Notes: generated from the letters alone by a model not told the origin. Positions 16,627 to 30,400 are shown, counted from the stretch's first letter. The stretch is 64,000 nt of DNA from Elysia crispata (GCA_033675545.1 JAWDGP010001162.1:55001-119000); one strand, 5' to 3'. Made by a program: numbers and translations.

Positions 16627-17153
16627 GTAGGTAGAAACTCATTGGGGAGCTAGATAACAGGGAGCCTTCAGAGAAGAAACACTCCTTGTAGCAAGTGTTT
16701 CGGCCCTGAACCTCTGACACTCTAAGGGAGCCGGGCCACACCCAGGTCATGACTCGCAGGTTATGACTCCCTGCTATCTTTTTTTTTTTTTGCACAGCGC
16801 CAGGATTCGAACCCATACCCTCATCTCTTGATGGATTGCTGATCCCGGCACTATACCACTTCGCCAACTGGTCCTGCGATGGTTAGAGCATTTTTAATCC
16901 TTATGAAGCAACCTCTCATTTCTCCTGCTCCAGATCCACCGGGAACTGTTTTCGTCTATTTCCGCCAGTAACTTTAGAGCTTTTGTTCTTTTGTTGCCAC
17001 ATATTGAAAGTTTAGTTAGAAGGTCGTAGACTGATGACCCTACGAATCCTCTGGCACCAACCTCAACAGGCATCACCACAGCCTTGTAGCCGGCATTTTC
17101 TAGCTCTTTGGTCAGGTTCATGTATTTCTCTCTTTTGTAGATGTGGGCCTCTT
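16627..17153 (-). mobile_element. 5'-truncated LINE fragment, copy 1
   Basis: Minus-strand translation of 17121-16894 gives the post-RT tail common in R2/RTE-X-like LINEs: KELENAGYKAVVMPVEVGAR, then GFVGSSVYDLLTKL, then SSRWIWSRRNER. A tRNA-like block, a short A run and about 150 bp of 3' sequence follow. The same order occurs at 31780-33302. Only the last ~75 codons of pol remain. Its truncated end abuts another repeat (17163-17340). Confidence 0.75.
16792..16878 (-). repeat. tRNA-like module with pol III A and B boxes, copy 1
   Basis: On the minus strand, TGGTATAGTGC (rc of 16849-16859) resembles an A box. GGGTTCGAATCC (rc of 16803-16814) is a perfect B box/T-loop. The block is about tRNA length and is followed by an A run. 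It is not a functional tRNA, because no proper acceptor stem or CCA context is seen. It sits inside the LINE 3' region. Confidence 0.6.
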
Positions 17154-17162
17154 GTGATACAC

Positions 17163-17340
17163 CTTAAAAGAAAAAAATAGGTAGAGTGCAGCTCCAAAAT
17201 GTACATAACAAAACAAAACACGTGAGCTCTCGGCTTTACGCCTTCGTCAGACACAAAAACAAGAACAACAAACCACACGAGGATATTCACATATATAAAT
17301 TTGAATTACAAACTATGGAAAAAAAAATTAAAAACAATAT
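17163..17340 (-). repeat. Dispersed repeat shared with 50925-51060
   Basis: The reverse complement matches 50925-51060 over about 140 bp: GTGAATATC, TTGTTCTTGTTTTTG, CTGACGA (rc of 17244-17250), GGCGTAAAGCC, then TTTTGGAGCTGCACTCTA. The CTGACGA-stem-GA(A/G)A arrangement recalls a hammerhead ribozyme core, as in some Penelope-like elements. The stem III side is not clear. Confidence 0.6.
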
Positions 17341-17356
17341 ATATAGACTATATATA

Positions 17357-17793
17357 GAGTGGAATCCACTTATATCGACAGCCGCTTCATCGACATTTTC
17401 AGATATCGACGCGATTGCTAAATCCAAATTTTGTCCTTCTTTATGGTTACTAAATAAATTCTATTATATCAACATGATTTTATGATTTATCCGTTTAATC
17501 GACATGCCACGCATGAAAAACTAGCCAAAACCAGGCTTCAAAGACTGAGAAGCTCGTCTCTGCCAGGCATCAAAAAGGAAAAAAATGGTACATGCTTTGC
17601 TAAGCCATGTTGTAGAGTGATCTAGATCTACCCCTCTCACACATAGTGAGAGACATACACACTGTAGACAGTGCACCCACTACAGCCCCTTTTCCGGAGT
17701 GACATCCCTTTTTTTTCTCTCTCCTTACTCCTATAGTTTTATTTATCGACATATTTTCTTCCGATGGCATGTCGATATAAGCGGATTATACTG
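17357..17793. mobile_element. TA-flanked MITE (pogo/Tc1-mariner-like)
   Basis: A 437-bp non-coding element with 24-bp imperfect terminal inverted repeats. The left end is GAGTGGAATCCACTTATATC, and the right end in reverse complement is CAGTATAATCCGCTTATATC; both continue GACA, with four mismatches. TA dinucleotides flank both ends (17355-17356, 17794-17795), as expected for Tc1/mariner/pogo insertion. No transposase is present. Confidence 0.75.
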
Positions 17794-17828
17794 TATATGA
17801 AAAAGCTTATATATAGAAAGATCCACCC

Positions 17829-17850
17829 CCCACACACACACACACACACA
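17829..17850. repeat. (CA)n microsatellite
   Basis: A run of CACACA dinucleotides follows a C-rich stretch. Confidence 0.85.
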
Positions 17851-17899
17851 AAATATAATAAATACTTTTATTGTGGAAGTATACTCAGAAAAAAATATG

Positions 17900-20150
17900 T
17901 AACAAATGTGTAAAGAAGAGTCACAGGAAAAAGAAAAATCAATTTCTTATATAGGGATTTAAGAAAAAAAAAACATTTATTGTGTCAAAAATTGACCTAA
18001 CAAGTATTTATAAAATAATGAATGAATGAATAAATAAATAAATAAATAAAACTCCAAAAAGATAACCATGCCCAAGATAAAGAATTTAATGAAATTAGAA
18101 AGAAAATGATAGATAGAGAATAGGAGTACAAGAGAAAGAGGGGAAATGGAGGAAATTAAAAATAAAGGCCAATCCGTTAAAGGAAATCTGTAGACCATAT
18201 TTCCTGAAAAAAAAAATGTTTACATTATTTAAATAATTTAATAACAATATGCAGGAATATGTAATGAAGTAAGTATAAAAGTATATTTAAAAAACTTATC
18301 TGAATATTTAGTAGTCTGTAGGATCTTGGAGACAAAGGTTAGTTTCCATAAAGACAGCATCTCCTAAACACATGCTAGTTGTCAAACCTCCGGAGCACTG
18401 TAACTCGCAGATACCACAGTGATACACTAATGTAGAGGCCAAGCAAAACAGGGATAGACAGGTAAATCACTGCACAAATCAATGGCTTTTATTTTAAACC
18501 CCTCACAACATCCCCAGAAAAGAGAGACATCAATAGATTGATACTAAGTCCTTCACAGCTAATCGTAACATTTCAATTTTACAAAAAAATTATTTTGAAT
18601 TGCGCACTTTCTTGAAGAGGTAATTTAAAATAAAATAATTTTCCTCCTATAAAATCGGGAAAGATTCTTGTATGAGTGTATAAGATTGATATATAACAGA
18701 ATTACAAGTAGCTTACATGGCAGCAATCATACAAATAATCTCGATTCACATAAATATTGAGCAGGGACGACAACTGAACACAAATTTTTTTAAAGTGGTC
18801 AATGTGAGCACCGTGGGCAGGAGGATATCTTAATGTGTCCCCATAGTCAGGAAACAGGAGCATGTGGGAGGGTTTTTGCATTGATTTATCTTAATTTTCT
18901 CTATCCAGGCTATGAATGCGAATGTATACCGTGACCTGAAACAACTGTGTTTCATGGGTGCCTGCTGTCTGAAACTCACTGGCTTGAATCAAGTATCATT
19001 CATAGAGGTTCACTTCTCATGCAATTTCTTACAAAAGCACTGACCACTGCTCTTCTGATCTTTGTCTTTTCAAAAGACACTTGAGCTGATAATATCGATT
19101 CGGTCTAAAACTTTCTCATTACACTCCACCAGGGCGTGTTAAAAGAAGACACTCATCATCTATATCTAGATTCATAATTATTTTCTTTGGAATAAAAATC
19201 ATCTATTTTCATCTAGGTTGATACAGCATCACAAACACTATCTACTGGTCTAATTTACTGTTTTATCAAGTACATGTACTAGATTAGGATTTATGTAGTT
19301 AAAAAAATAATATTATGGAAAGTCGGCGAAGAGGGCCTTGTGTAAATCTAGATCTCAATCTATGAATGAACCTATAGGATTTCTAGCTCGAGATTTGGGA
19401 GTATGGCAGAAACTGATAACTGCATTACAGTTTTAGATCAAGAAACAGATTAGATGTTATGATTCTGATTATTTTAATCAACTTTTGGCTTCAATCTATA
19501 GATAAAATTGAACTAAGACTAGTTCAAGATCTAAATGCATCAACGTGACAATAATTTACATTGCTACAAAGGCATAATCTAGATAGATTAATATCTATGC
19601 CTAGCAAAATAGTGTGGGTCATACATTTGCTTTTTTAAAGTATCTTTTATTTAAACCAAGAGTAGAATCCTCATTGCGAGTAAAGAAGTCAAAACAACAG
19701 AAATCTCTGCATGCCATCACCCTCAATGCTCACACACACAAGACCTTTCCATTTAATTTCTGTTTCAGTGTTGGTTCATAGTCCTAGCAACCTAAAAATA
19801 AACAAAGAGGCTAAGTTTATGCCTCCTGCAATCATAAGCTCACTCCCTTCCCTTCTTATCAACAGTGGGCGCCTACACACACCAATCAACTCTGCATGGG
19901 CAGCCTAGACTACAGACAAAAAAAAAAACTGACAAAGGCCTAACCTTGGCATCTGTATGATGTTCTTGCCTTGGACCCAGATTCCTCGATAACGGAAATA
20001 TATCTTAAACTTTTTAGAGTTATCTTTTCATTTTTCTGTTCTATAAAATTGTACATAACTGCGCAAAGCAAATATATAACCTTAGAGTTAGAGATACAAA
20101 TTTCCGACAGGCACAAGAGCAAGATTTACGGAGGATCAATCAATCAAGTG
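17900..20150. other. Intergenic, one weak coding-like segment
   Basis: Convergent intergenic DNA between NUP98 and EXD1. The only coding-like segment is on the minus strand at 18464-18368. After TTTGTGCAG it reads IYLSIPVLLGLYISVSLWYL then RVTVLRRFDN and a stop. This resembles the C-terminus of a one-pass membrane protein, but no upstream exon could be joined and the pyrimidine tract is weak. Otherwise I see nothing beyond AT-rich sequence. Confidence 0.3.
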
Positions 20151-20159
20151 ACATGCTCT

Positions 20160-21470
20160 TTAGTGTAGGCAATCATGACCTTTCACGCATCTCTATCCCT
20201 CATCACTTTCAGTGCTTCTGTCACTATTCCTACTTGAGCCACTTTGTTAGCCCATCGAACATATTTTCACCGTTTTCCTTCTATCATTCCAATTGTCACA
20301 AGATGTTCCAGTTTCTCTCTTCTCATCACATGGCCAAGAAAATGTTGATTTAATGAGTGATCTTGTTGTGTCGACTTCTTGTAAATATTTTGTATAATTT
20401 CTTTGTAGTCCATGAGATTCTTAGCATTTTCCCCGAGAATCGTGTTTCTTTTGTACCTGTTTTAAAATTGCCAAGGCCTCGCATCCATACATCAGAACTG
20501 GTTCAATATAGCACTCCAGTGCTCTTCTTGTGTGGATTGAGATGTGGTTCTTTGTATTGAGTTCATTGACTGAAAACTTGCTTGCACTATTCTTGATGCA
20601 ATTTCAGTGTGGTTCCATCCTTTACTTGATATTAAAGTACCCAAGTGTTTGAATTGATTCCTCTGCTTGAGTTTATTCCTGTTGATAAAAATGTTGATCT
20701 GTGGACACTTATTCTTTCGACTGACCACCATTACTTCTTTTTGCTATTCAATTCCAATCCTTTCTTTCTGTTTTCTTCTTCAACAATGACTATTACTTGT
20801 TGCTAGTCTTTATTTTCTGCAATTAATACAGTGTCATCAGTGCATCTCAAGTAGTTTACATTTTGCCCTCCTACTTCAATTCCTGGATATTCTTTTCGGT
20901 TCCACATAATAATTTCACTGCACAAAGGGAAAGCATACATCTTTGTCTAACACCACGCTTTATTTTTTCCCCATTAACTCGCATTGCTCTTATCTGTTTC
21001 CACTACATATTTTTGATCACTCATACAGTCGTAGCTCTTTTCCCATCTATCTTCAAATTTGTTCGTTGTGTGATTATCTTGTGTCATACTCTGTCAAATG
21101 CCTTGGTATGGTGTAGTCAATGGAAGAAACCTATACATCTTTTTTACTTCCAAGTTCCAGAGCTCGTTCAAATATACTACGAAGAGTATTAATTGCATTT
21201 GTTGTACCATTTCCCTCCACAAACAACACCGATCATCTGTTATTTCTGATTTAATTTTGTTGCCGACCCGCATCATGATGATTCTGAAAAGTATTTTGGC
21301 GATATGACTCATAAGACTGATTGTTCTATGTACAGTATAAGTAATTCACACTCGGTTGTTCCTGGTTTCTTTGGCAGTACTAAAATCAAAATTTGCTTTG
21401 ACTAATTCCATCTCTCTTATTGCTGCCCGGATCTCATCTTTCATGATAGATGGACCAGCAAAATTGTGCT
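20160..21470 (-). pseudogene. Decayed RTE-type LINE reverse transcriptase
   Basis: Minus-strand fragments in shifting frames follow the order of a LINE pol. A pre-RT piece reads SIMKDEIRAAIREMELVKA (~21465), then NKIKSEITDD (~21250). A thumb segment reads FKHLGTLISSKGWNHTEIAS (~20650). The tail reads FLGHVMRREKLEHLVTIG (~20340). This matches the RT tail often annotated as craniofacial-development-protein-2-like. Frameshifts and stops show that it is dead. Neither end was defined. Confidence 0.8.
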
Positions 21471-21479
21471 TCAATATAT

Positions 21480-23117
21480 TGTAATCTTTTATGTGATATT
21501 CAAAAAGTTCACTACTTTGCCCATATCTTTAGAATTTTTCTCCTTTTTTCAAAATGATAGTAAGGAGGATAATCTTACCATTTAAAATTTACACAAAACT
21601 CTCATCCCTGATTGAGATCACTGCTTGGCTGTTTAGATTGGTGAATAATAAAGCTCAGATAAATAACATAACATTGTTGATATAAAAAAAAATTGAACCA
21701 GCACATCCCACCCAAGTAGAGAGTAACTCAGCAAGTACAGTTTACTTTAGGTTTATTAACAATCTCTGAACAGTATAGATGAAGCATTTTAAATCCCTGA
21801 AATTAAAACAAGTAATTTTCAGGATTAGAAAAAAAAAAACACAGAAAAGGGGAAACATTGTATACTAAATTATCTTTTATTTTAATTTGGATCAAATGTA
21901 AAGAGTTTTATAAAAACCCATGAATTGTATATTCCATAAAGGATAAATCGAAGCCTGCAGTTGAATCATAAAATCGGTTGCTTTTAGACATCTGAACCTA
22001 TTCTTGGGGAAACTTTCAGGCAAAATAAAAGAATTAGAACATCGATGTTAAAAAACTTTTTGAAAAATTTATTATGCATTTTACTCATATTATTATCAAG
22101 TTTTATGGCAATAAAATTCGATTTTGACTGATATGAGTCAAACAAAATGATAACCCATTAGGCATTTAACATATATATATATATCACCTACTCTCATTAA
22201 CTCCCATGTGATACAATTATAGTCATTTCCTATAACTTGTAGCTTGGGTGTTTTTCGGAAATTGATGAATCACATACTATCAAACATAAGCTCATTTCAG
22301 AAGAGACTGATGAATAAATAGGTGAACCCTTGTATTTTAAACTCTCATTAAACAACAAACAGATCAACTCTTGGATTTCAAACCCTCACTGACCATGAAT
22401 CTATTCTTTTCCTAACCTCAGAAGAACGAGCAGGCATGACTATACACTCTGCAGATATTCCTTGTTTCTCTGTTTCTAATGATTTTAATGGTTTTGAATA
22501 AACCAAGATTATCACTAAAACATAAAACTGTAATTTAATCATTCAATTACTTATTTTCAAAATAAATTGACAATTCAACGATTGGGATTTCATTTTAATA
22601 GACTCCACTATAATTTTCATATCAATTACAAAAGTCACAGATGCAACATCCAATTAATTTACACAAGGTACAAGAAATATGCAAATTGAGCTAAATATGG
22701 AAAACGACAAAGCAAAAATCTGCCTGCTGCCTGCAGTAACATGTGTAAACATTGCAAAGTTATAAAATCAATGAAAATTTCTGCTGCCTGTGCTATCTAA
22801 ATTCAACTAATATTAGTAATAAGGCATTTGAATGATAATATAAAAAAAATTCAATATGCAACATTACTGGAAAAGTTGAATTTTGTGATTAAGAGGGCAA
22901 GACAAATTTCACAGGGTTTAAGTCAGCACTTGATGCCATTAGAAGTGAATAAGATCTAAATTATACTTTAGTTTTGTTAAAATTGTCAGCATTGTCAAGA
23001 AAAGTTTTTCGGATCATTAAATTATCTGAGAGATCAAACTAAATAAGGACAGACAGCTGTATCAGTGTATAAAAGCCTTAATGACATTTTTTTAAACAAA
23101 GCTAGTGAGAGCCATGA
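21480..23117. other. EXD1 3' flank / 3' UTR region
   Basis: AT-rich sequence without coding potential. A minus-strand AATAAA lies at 22073-22068, about 1 kb past the EXD1 stop, and could be its poly(A) signal. An ATTAAA variant occurs near 22535. Nothing else stands out. Confidence 0.35.
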
Positions 23118-23455
23118 TCAAGAACTGCCACTCTGAGGAGACTTCATCTTGAGTTGGACAGGGAGAATCTTGTCACGGACAATGGTGCTTGGCTTGAGCC
23201 CAGCAAATTTTAGAATCCTCTGACTTTTATCTGACTGGAGGAGTAGATCAAGTTCTGCCTCGGAGATTGCTTCATCTCTGTGAATTTGCGATTTCAGTAA
23301 GGCTCTTGGAGTGCTGAACCCCTCATCCTCCGAAAACGGGTTCCCTATACCTATGGATGAGACCCCAAAAGCTTGCTCTTTTCTTTCAGTCAGTGACTGT
23401 GGAGTGGGGATTAGGCTGAAGTCTTCAGGTGAGGAATCTTCTGTGGCAGCAGGAT
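23118..23455 (-). CDS. EXD1: EXD1 exon 14 (terminal)
   Basis: It encodes DPAATEDSSPEDFSLIP through MKSPQSGSS and then TGA. The segment ISEAELDLLLQSDKSQRIL, then KFAGLKPST, looks structured and may be a short interaction motif. The acceptor is TTTGAACAG; the base carried from exon 13 restores the Asp codon. Confidence 0.85.
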
Positions 23456-24407
23456 CTGTTCAAAGAGGAGACAGACTGTCAAGCAAGTATTTTTATGTAA
23501 AAAAATATTTTGGAAATTTCCAAGGTCTTAGATTTATGATTGAGTCTGTTCAAAGTAAAACAGCAGCATACTGATATGTATACATGTACTTATTTTCCTT
23601 TGATATATAAACTAAACATATCTTTGCATGGTATTTGTTAACTTCTAATAGTTGCAAGAAATTTGTTCCTCTAAAACAAATAGGCCTACTTTGTAGCGTC
23701 TGATTTCAGGACTTAAATTATTTTTTACCTATTCTGTTCAATAATCACTGAATACTGTGACAATTAGGATGCAATTACTTTCCGATTTTGCTTTTTGTTT
23801 TCATGAATATTTTAACAATGAAATTTATTCTTTGAACAAAAATATGTGAAAGCAAACTGCTTTTATCGTATTGATAGGTGCACACAAGAGCATTATTCTG
23901 ATGTAAATCGACACACTCCTTTCAGTAAAATACTATCACAGAAAAATTATCAAGCCATAAGTACTAACAATGCAAAACAAACTTAATCACTAAATCTTCA
24001 AACTTTTTATCTTAAACTGAAATCCAGTATGGAAACATATAATAAAATCCTCAATCAGATTTTCAAATGATATCCGACTTTATCAAGAGTACAACTTTCA
24101 TAAATCAGTAAGAAGAGTGAGCTTATTTTGTACACTCCCAATCTACCTGTATAAAGTCTTTAATACACAATCATTATAATGAACTGATGATAAAGGTAAA
24201 AATAAATGGAATCAGACCTCTAGACACTTTTTGTCATTCTCTAATTATTAAAATTTAAATCAAAGATCTTTCCCATCAAACTCCAGGTCCACAAGGTGAT
24301 GGGCAATACCATTTTTTGATTGCAAATCCTCACACCAAGCATAAGACCAATATTATAAAATGACACCGTGCTCTCTCACAAACACGGGATCAATATCTTT
24401 ATAAGTC

Positions 24408-24447
<40 letters not shown>

Positions 24448-27400
24448 GCTCTAGATCTCTCCTATTAAAGAAATGGTAAAAGACAGCATTCCCAACAGAC
24501 GATAGATCCTACTGTTTCACTATCTTATTGTTGACACAAATACTTAAGAACGGTGAGTACAATGCTCTTCAAGATAAAATCACCCTACAAATTTAAGCAC
24601 ATAAGATCCACTCATTAACTCATCAGACAAACATAATCGTCAATTTTAATCTGCAAGCTTTTTAAAGCCATATCATACACCAAACTTAATTTATGCAGTC
24701 TGCATACAGGACACTTGGTTTCTTGTTACATCATTGGGTCACAGCACACAGTGTTTCCCAACCACAGAAAATTTTGGTAACATACACTAATTGAAGAGAA
24801 GAGGAGTTAAAAGTAATTAGTTTTAAAAATTCATATTTAGTATGAAAATGACTGCATTTTAATTCTCAAAGTCACTTTTACCTGAATCATTTCATTCATA
24901 GGCTTAGGGAGGGCAGAGGAACTCATTTTCCTTGTCCTCGTCACTTTCAGAGCCAAGAGAAGGTTAAAGCTTAGGTGTTTTAAAATTAAAATGAGGCAAA
25001 AACTGATGCTGCATAAAGGCCCTTTCTCAGTTTCTGAGCCAAATTTATCTTGCTTTTTACACCAGTCATCAATAACTAGTGTCACTTGTATTAATGTTTA
25101 CTCCACTAGTAACTGCCAAATGAATAAGTATTAGTTTCCTTTGCTGATTCAATCAGTTCCATTTGATTGTCTTGAATCTTAACTGGGGTAGAAGAGCTAC
25201 AAGGTCCACAACTATTACTAAAGGTATTACTTTTAGGATGCTGCCTTTTCTTGGACTTATTTTTATCAGTTTTCATTTTCTTTTCTAAAGCTAAAAATTA
25301 CTTTTTTTGTGAGAATTGATAACGCTTGGCCAGACTTTGTTCCTTGGTTTTAATCAAGATTTTTTTTTGCAACTGTTCCGGTAAAAGGTTGTTTCACTAC
25401 TTTCAGTTTATGTGTCAATTTTTTTTTTTTTGAAAGGACATAAATATGAATATCTAATGTTCCAGCACAATTGATTACACATAGGACCTGTGAGGGGGTT
25501 TTGTCTTTCAAACTATTTGATGCTAGAAAGCCCACTACTACTTAGAATCATACTTAACTGTCTTGTCTGAATAGCACTGAGATGGTGATATTTAAAGTGG
25601 TTGTTTGTTTAGTAATTATCCTAGACATAATCGAATATGAACTCTCTATTTGAGCTTCATGAAAAATAGTGACTACAGCCTAAACAACTTTAAAGTGTTG
25701 GGTATTTCTTATTCATTGTCTCTATTGTCCACCATTGATCAATTCTATCTGATTCCTTGAAACTCCATAAATATCTATCATTTACAAAAGCTCTGGTGGT
25801 ATGACAGTATGTGAGGTAAAAAATGGGTCTAAGAATAGTCTTTCACCACTACCCTCTACAATAACCACTTAGTGAAGTTAAACTTGATGCTCACCTCACT
25901 GCCTATTTCTTTGACTAAAGCTTCTTCTGTTCTACCCAGCTGTCGAAGTGCCAGTGTAAGAATCGACTCCTGGATCGAAAACCAGACATTAGAGGTTTTT
26001 ACCGGGGCTTAAATTTAAAATGAAGTTTAACTGCTGCTAAGTTTTAACTTCTATCTCTGTTGTTTTACCTATGTACAGATCTAGATCTGGAATTTAGTTA
26101 AAGTCCCTCCAACTATTGATCTTACTCCCAACACGTTTATTAAAAGGCAGATTAGACCTGACTACACTGTCATGACATTTACTTTCATAGAAATAGTTTG
26201 GCAAGACAATAAATGCTTGCATGGGTGCTCGGTCCAACCCAATGCGAGGTCTGGAAAACCTCCTTAGTCATCAGTTGTAACATGATTGTATTTCATGTTA
26301 ATGCATTAACCAAGCCTGATCCCTGTAATAAGTTTATAGTCTCCTAGGTTTATCTTATAATCATATAGAGAGACTTTGCCAATCCCTCCCGTCTCATTAA
26401 AGTTTTGCACCTCCTTGCACTAGACTAATCAAGGGCGGTGCAAAGGGGGGGAAAAAACGATGACGGCTGGCCAAACTCGTGGAAAAAAAGGTTTGAGCCA
26501 AAGTCCTAGAGCCAGAAGTAGATCTGGTATAATTCTGTGTATTCTACTGCTTAATGCTTGCATGGTACGTCTGAAGGCCTATCGTATTTTTTTTTCTGCC
26601 CATCATTCTTAATCCCTAGGTCTATGCTGCTACATCACAAGTGTAAACAAAACAATGAACTTGGGCAAGATAAAAAATCTTAACTGTTTAAGACTGTTAA
26701 AAAATTAATTAGTGAAATTACAGTGCTTCGCAGAAACGTTGGAGATAGCAATATCACGGACTGCGTCTCGCGGAAAGTGCTCAATTTACTAATCCACTAA
26801 TTTTGTGTTTAGACTGATAGTGATACATGCGATGCTGTGCTGTACATCGGAAAAGGGTAGATGCCATTGCATTATGACATACCGATGCTTACGGAAACCA
26901 TTCCGAGGAGTTCCTTTTTACTCGGATAAAGATCGCAATCGCCTTCATAACATCCAATTTTTTAAAAATTATTTATTTTCGAAAACGCCAATTAGCACGG
27001 AAAAAAACTTGTTTTCTTCCATCCGCAGAAAATTGTGAGGTCTGATTACATGCTTTAGCAAAAATTTTTTTTTACTCCCTGAAAACAAATCTGTATACTT
27101 TAGTGTATTATATAAATAAATAGCATACATACATGTATTATTAGCACAAACTTCTAAGACAGCAAGCAACAAAGACAAGCAGTCAAATGATAGTAAAAGT
27201 AAAAAGGCCATGCGCTGATGTTGGTTGGAAATATTACAACACCCTTTGTCAGCACATATGGTATCCCTTTTCATGCCCCTGGCACTATCTCTCATTAATC
27301 TGAAAGTCAATGTCATTTAACTAGTTTCCAATCAGAACAGCAATGAGGAGGTAATGTTTCATTATAGAATGATCATAAAGTATTAATTTATCGCGAAACT

Positions 27401-30400
27401 GTAAGGAAACCTTCTTACATATGTTCCACTCATTTTCTCAATATACATAACTCATAACTAAAAAAAATTCTTTCAGTGGTAAGCTCAATATTTTATAAGT
27501 ATGTGCATATTTACAATATTTATAAATATGAATATGCCCAGTGGAATATCTTGTTCAGTGAATAACCGATTGAACCTAGGCATTACGATAGTTGTTATGT
27601 AACACACTATGCGACAGGTTTCACAAAATGAAAAAGCCTAGTTTTACGTTGCTTGCCGCATATGATGAAAAAAGTTTTCAAAATGTTATTCTTGTTGTAC
27701 TAGATATCAAAAGCTGTATAGGTTCACTGTTGAAATAAATCAGTTTTGTTCAATTTTTTCCTGGTGGTTCATCCGAATAAGTTTGTTACTCATCATGCCA
27801 TCATCACACTTATATTCCTTATACCATACAATGACGTAGAGCTTGAATTGTATGGACTCTATATAACAGCATGCTAGATTTTGTTATAAAACAATGAAAA
27901 CTTATCAAAAACATTTTTGTCTGAATCCAAAATTTTTATAGAAATAAAAGTAAAGTTCCCTAGAAAAAGCTTTGGGTTCATAACATCTCTCAACTTTCTC
28001 CAATTTTCTTCCCTTCTTCATGTGGTTGACCTTACCAGTCAATGTCAGCCTAAGTCAAAGAGACCTAGTTAAGACATAGTCTGCTAAGTTTTAATAATCC
28101 TAAAATTCTAAATAGTTTTACATTAATTTCATTATTGCGATGCATATGAAGAACAAGATAGACAGCTTACCAAAAACTGTGCTTGCACTGCATCCTTGAT
28201 GTTTTTTTTTAAATTTAGACCTTCCACTTTTAGTCTCCTGCATTCCTGCTGGCATCAAGGCAGATGATGCTAACATATTCTCTCTTTTATGGTCGACTTG
28301 GGTGGGCCTATAGAGGGGTCTGGAGTGCAAACAATCACTAGATGCCATGCTGGCAGGGCGGCGAGAAATCTTGGTCAGCTCCAAACAAGATTTGCTCAAT
28401 GAGGAAGAGTCCCTCTCTTGACTCAAACCAGCTTTTTGTTGAGGGCTACAGTTTTTGGTAAGAGATGAAGGATTTGAGGGCACAAAGTGGAGCTGATCTA
28501 AAAGAGCCATTTGGCACTTCAATTCATTGGCCTGCTCCACATCTTGGCCAGAGATATCAGGAGTTTGCATAATGGATGGCCCTGTTCCATTCTGATTGCA
28601 TTGGGTAGAAAGTGCTTTATTATCTTTTGTTTCAACATTTTGTGGCCTGGAAACACTCAGCAAAATTTTTTCTTTGTTCTCAACACTCATTTTCCACAGC
28701 CCAGATTTTTTTATTAACTCTCCTACATTCTGCGTTCTGGGCTGAACAAAAGACTGCGACTCCAGGATCCGTTCTGCACTTTCTATATTAAGTAAATTTG
28801 GGCAGGTGTAGTCCAGACTGTCAGAATTTTGCTGTGTATCAGAAGCAGTTTTAGCCATGTCTTCACCCATGTGAGCTGTTTTATTGCTATCGCTGCAGCC
28901 GCTGGAATCTCCCACACAATTCTTTTTCAGACCTTCACATTCAGCCTGGTTTTGAAATGTCACTGATTCATTACATTCAAACATCTGATTCTGATATTCG
29001 TTTTTCTGAAGCGGACACAAAGATTGTGCAATCTTTTTGGGGCTGAATCTTCTCTCCTCTGCAGGCACTATAGACACCTCTGAATAACTTTTCAGCTCTT
29101 GCAAATCTTCACTTTGAGAGACTGGTGAAGAACAATAAAAAGAAGGGAAATATAATAGTAATCTTTGTAATTAATCTTTTTGGGTGGTCAAGCTTGTTGG
29201 GCTACTCAGATGTTTCTGTTTTTTGATAAGTTATGAGCAATGTAGTACATTCAGTTGCTGATTAAATGGTTGTAGCTCTCTAACAAGTTGGTTTTTGGCT
29301 TGCATTCGGTACCCATAACTGGTCATTTTTTGAGAGTAAGATGCACTTTCTGGGTGATGCTGATACTCACCCAGTGGGTGCATTAAAACAACTGCATGGA
29401 TATTAAAACTATAAATATCATTGAAAAGTTCAGTTTTTGTGTCTTTATAGGTAAGAAAAAGTATACACTGTATTGAAAACAAATGGTAGTCATTTGCCAA
29501 TTTTTAAATGGCAATGTAAAGCTATTTGTACATTTTTCAACAGGGTGGATAATTTTTTTTTCTCAAAGAAGTTTTAATGCAGAATTTTTAAGGGTTAGTA
29601 TCAAAACCTTGATTTAAAACATCATCACTAAAAAGCTCATTCTTTAGTCTTTAAAAATACACCAAATCAAACAAATTTCTTGGGGGAAGAGAAAATTAAG
29701 GCCCACGTTAATTTGTAATCATGTACCTGACTTGCCAACAAGAGGCTGAGACTCTATGTGAATTAGAAACACCCACAAAGGCTGTATTGCCAGTTCAGAG
29801 AGAAAACTCATAAGTGTCACAAATGAAAAATTCCTATTGGTCAAAACTAGAGTGTTAGCCTCTTAGCAAATAAAACATACGATTTTCAATCATAGAATAC
29901 CAAAGGAGCTAGATTAGTTCAGAAGTGTTAACATTTAAAAACTAAGTACTTAAACATTAATTTATGCCCTATTTTTCATAGGGTCAAGGAAAACATACTT
30001 ACATTCTTTTCCAAGAGATTGCCTTTGTTTATGCCAAGGAGAATCATGACTGAATACCACAGTATTGTTTGGCACAGCCACATTGTTTTCTCTAAAACCT
30101 TTTCTGTTAAAGCATTGTGGGTCCTGCCTCTCATAGCTATGCTGTTGGTTTTTCACATACTTGTCAATGTAGGTGAAAGCAATGGGCAGCAGGTGGCTGT
30201 TTACCTGATGAAAAATGGGAAAAAGATAGGGTATAGAATTTTCTCCACCGCCTAAAGATTTAAGATAGAATGGTAGACAGGTTGAGAAAAAAATATTTTT
30301 GGGACAAGCTTCAATCAACCAAGAGAGAAAAGTAAAGAGTGGAACCTCTAATGAGGCTATAAGGTGAAACATAGAGTGACAAGCAGGTTGAGAAAAAAAG

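Noticed and set aside
16792-16878. Functional tRNA gene
   Set aside because: Only the A and B boxes are tRNA-like. It recurs inside a LINE tail with an A run and lacks a proper acceptor stem.
26805-27038. 77-codon frame with C-x-x-P..FYS pattern as a THAP-like domain
   Set aside because: Required Cys/His spacing is missing and no second conserved block follows.
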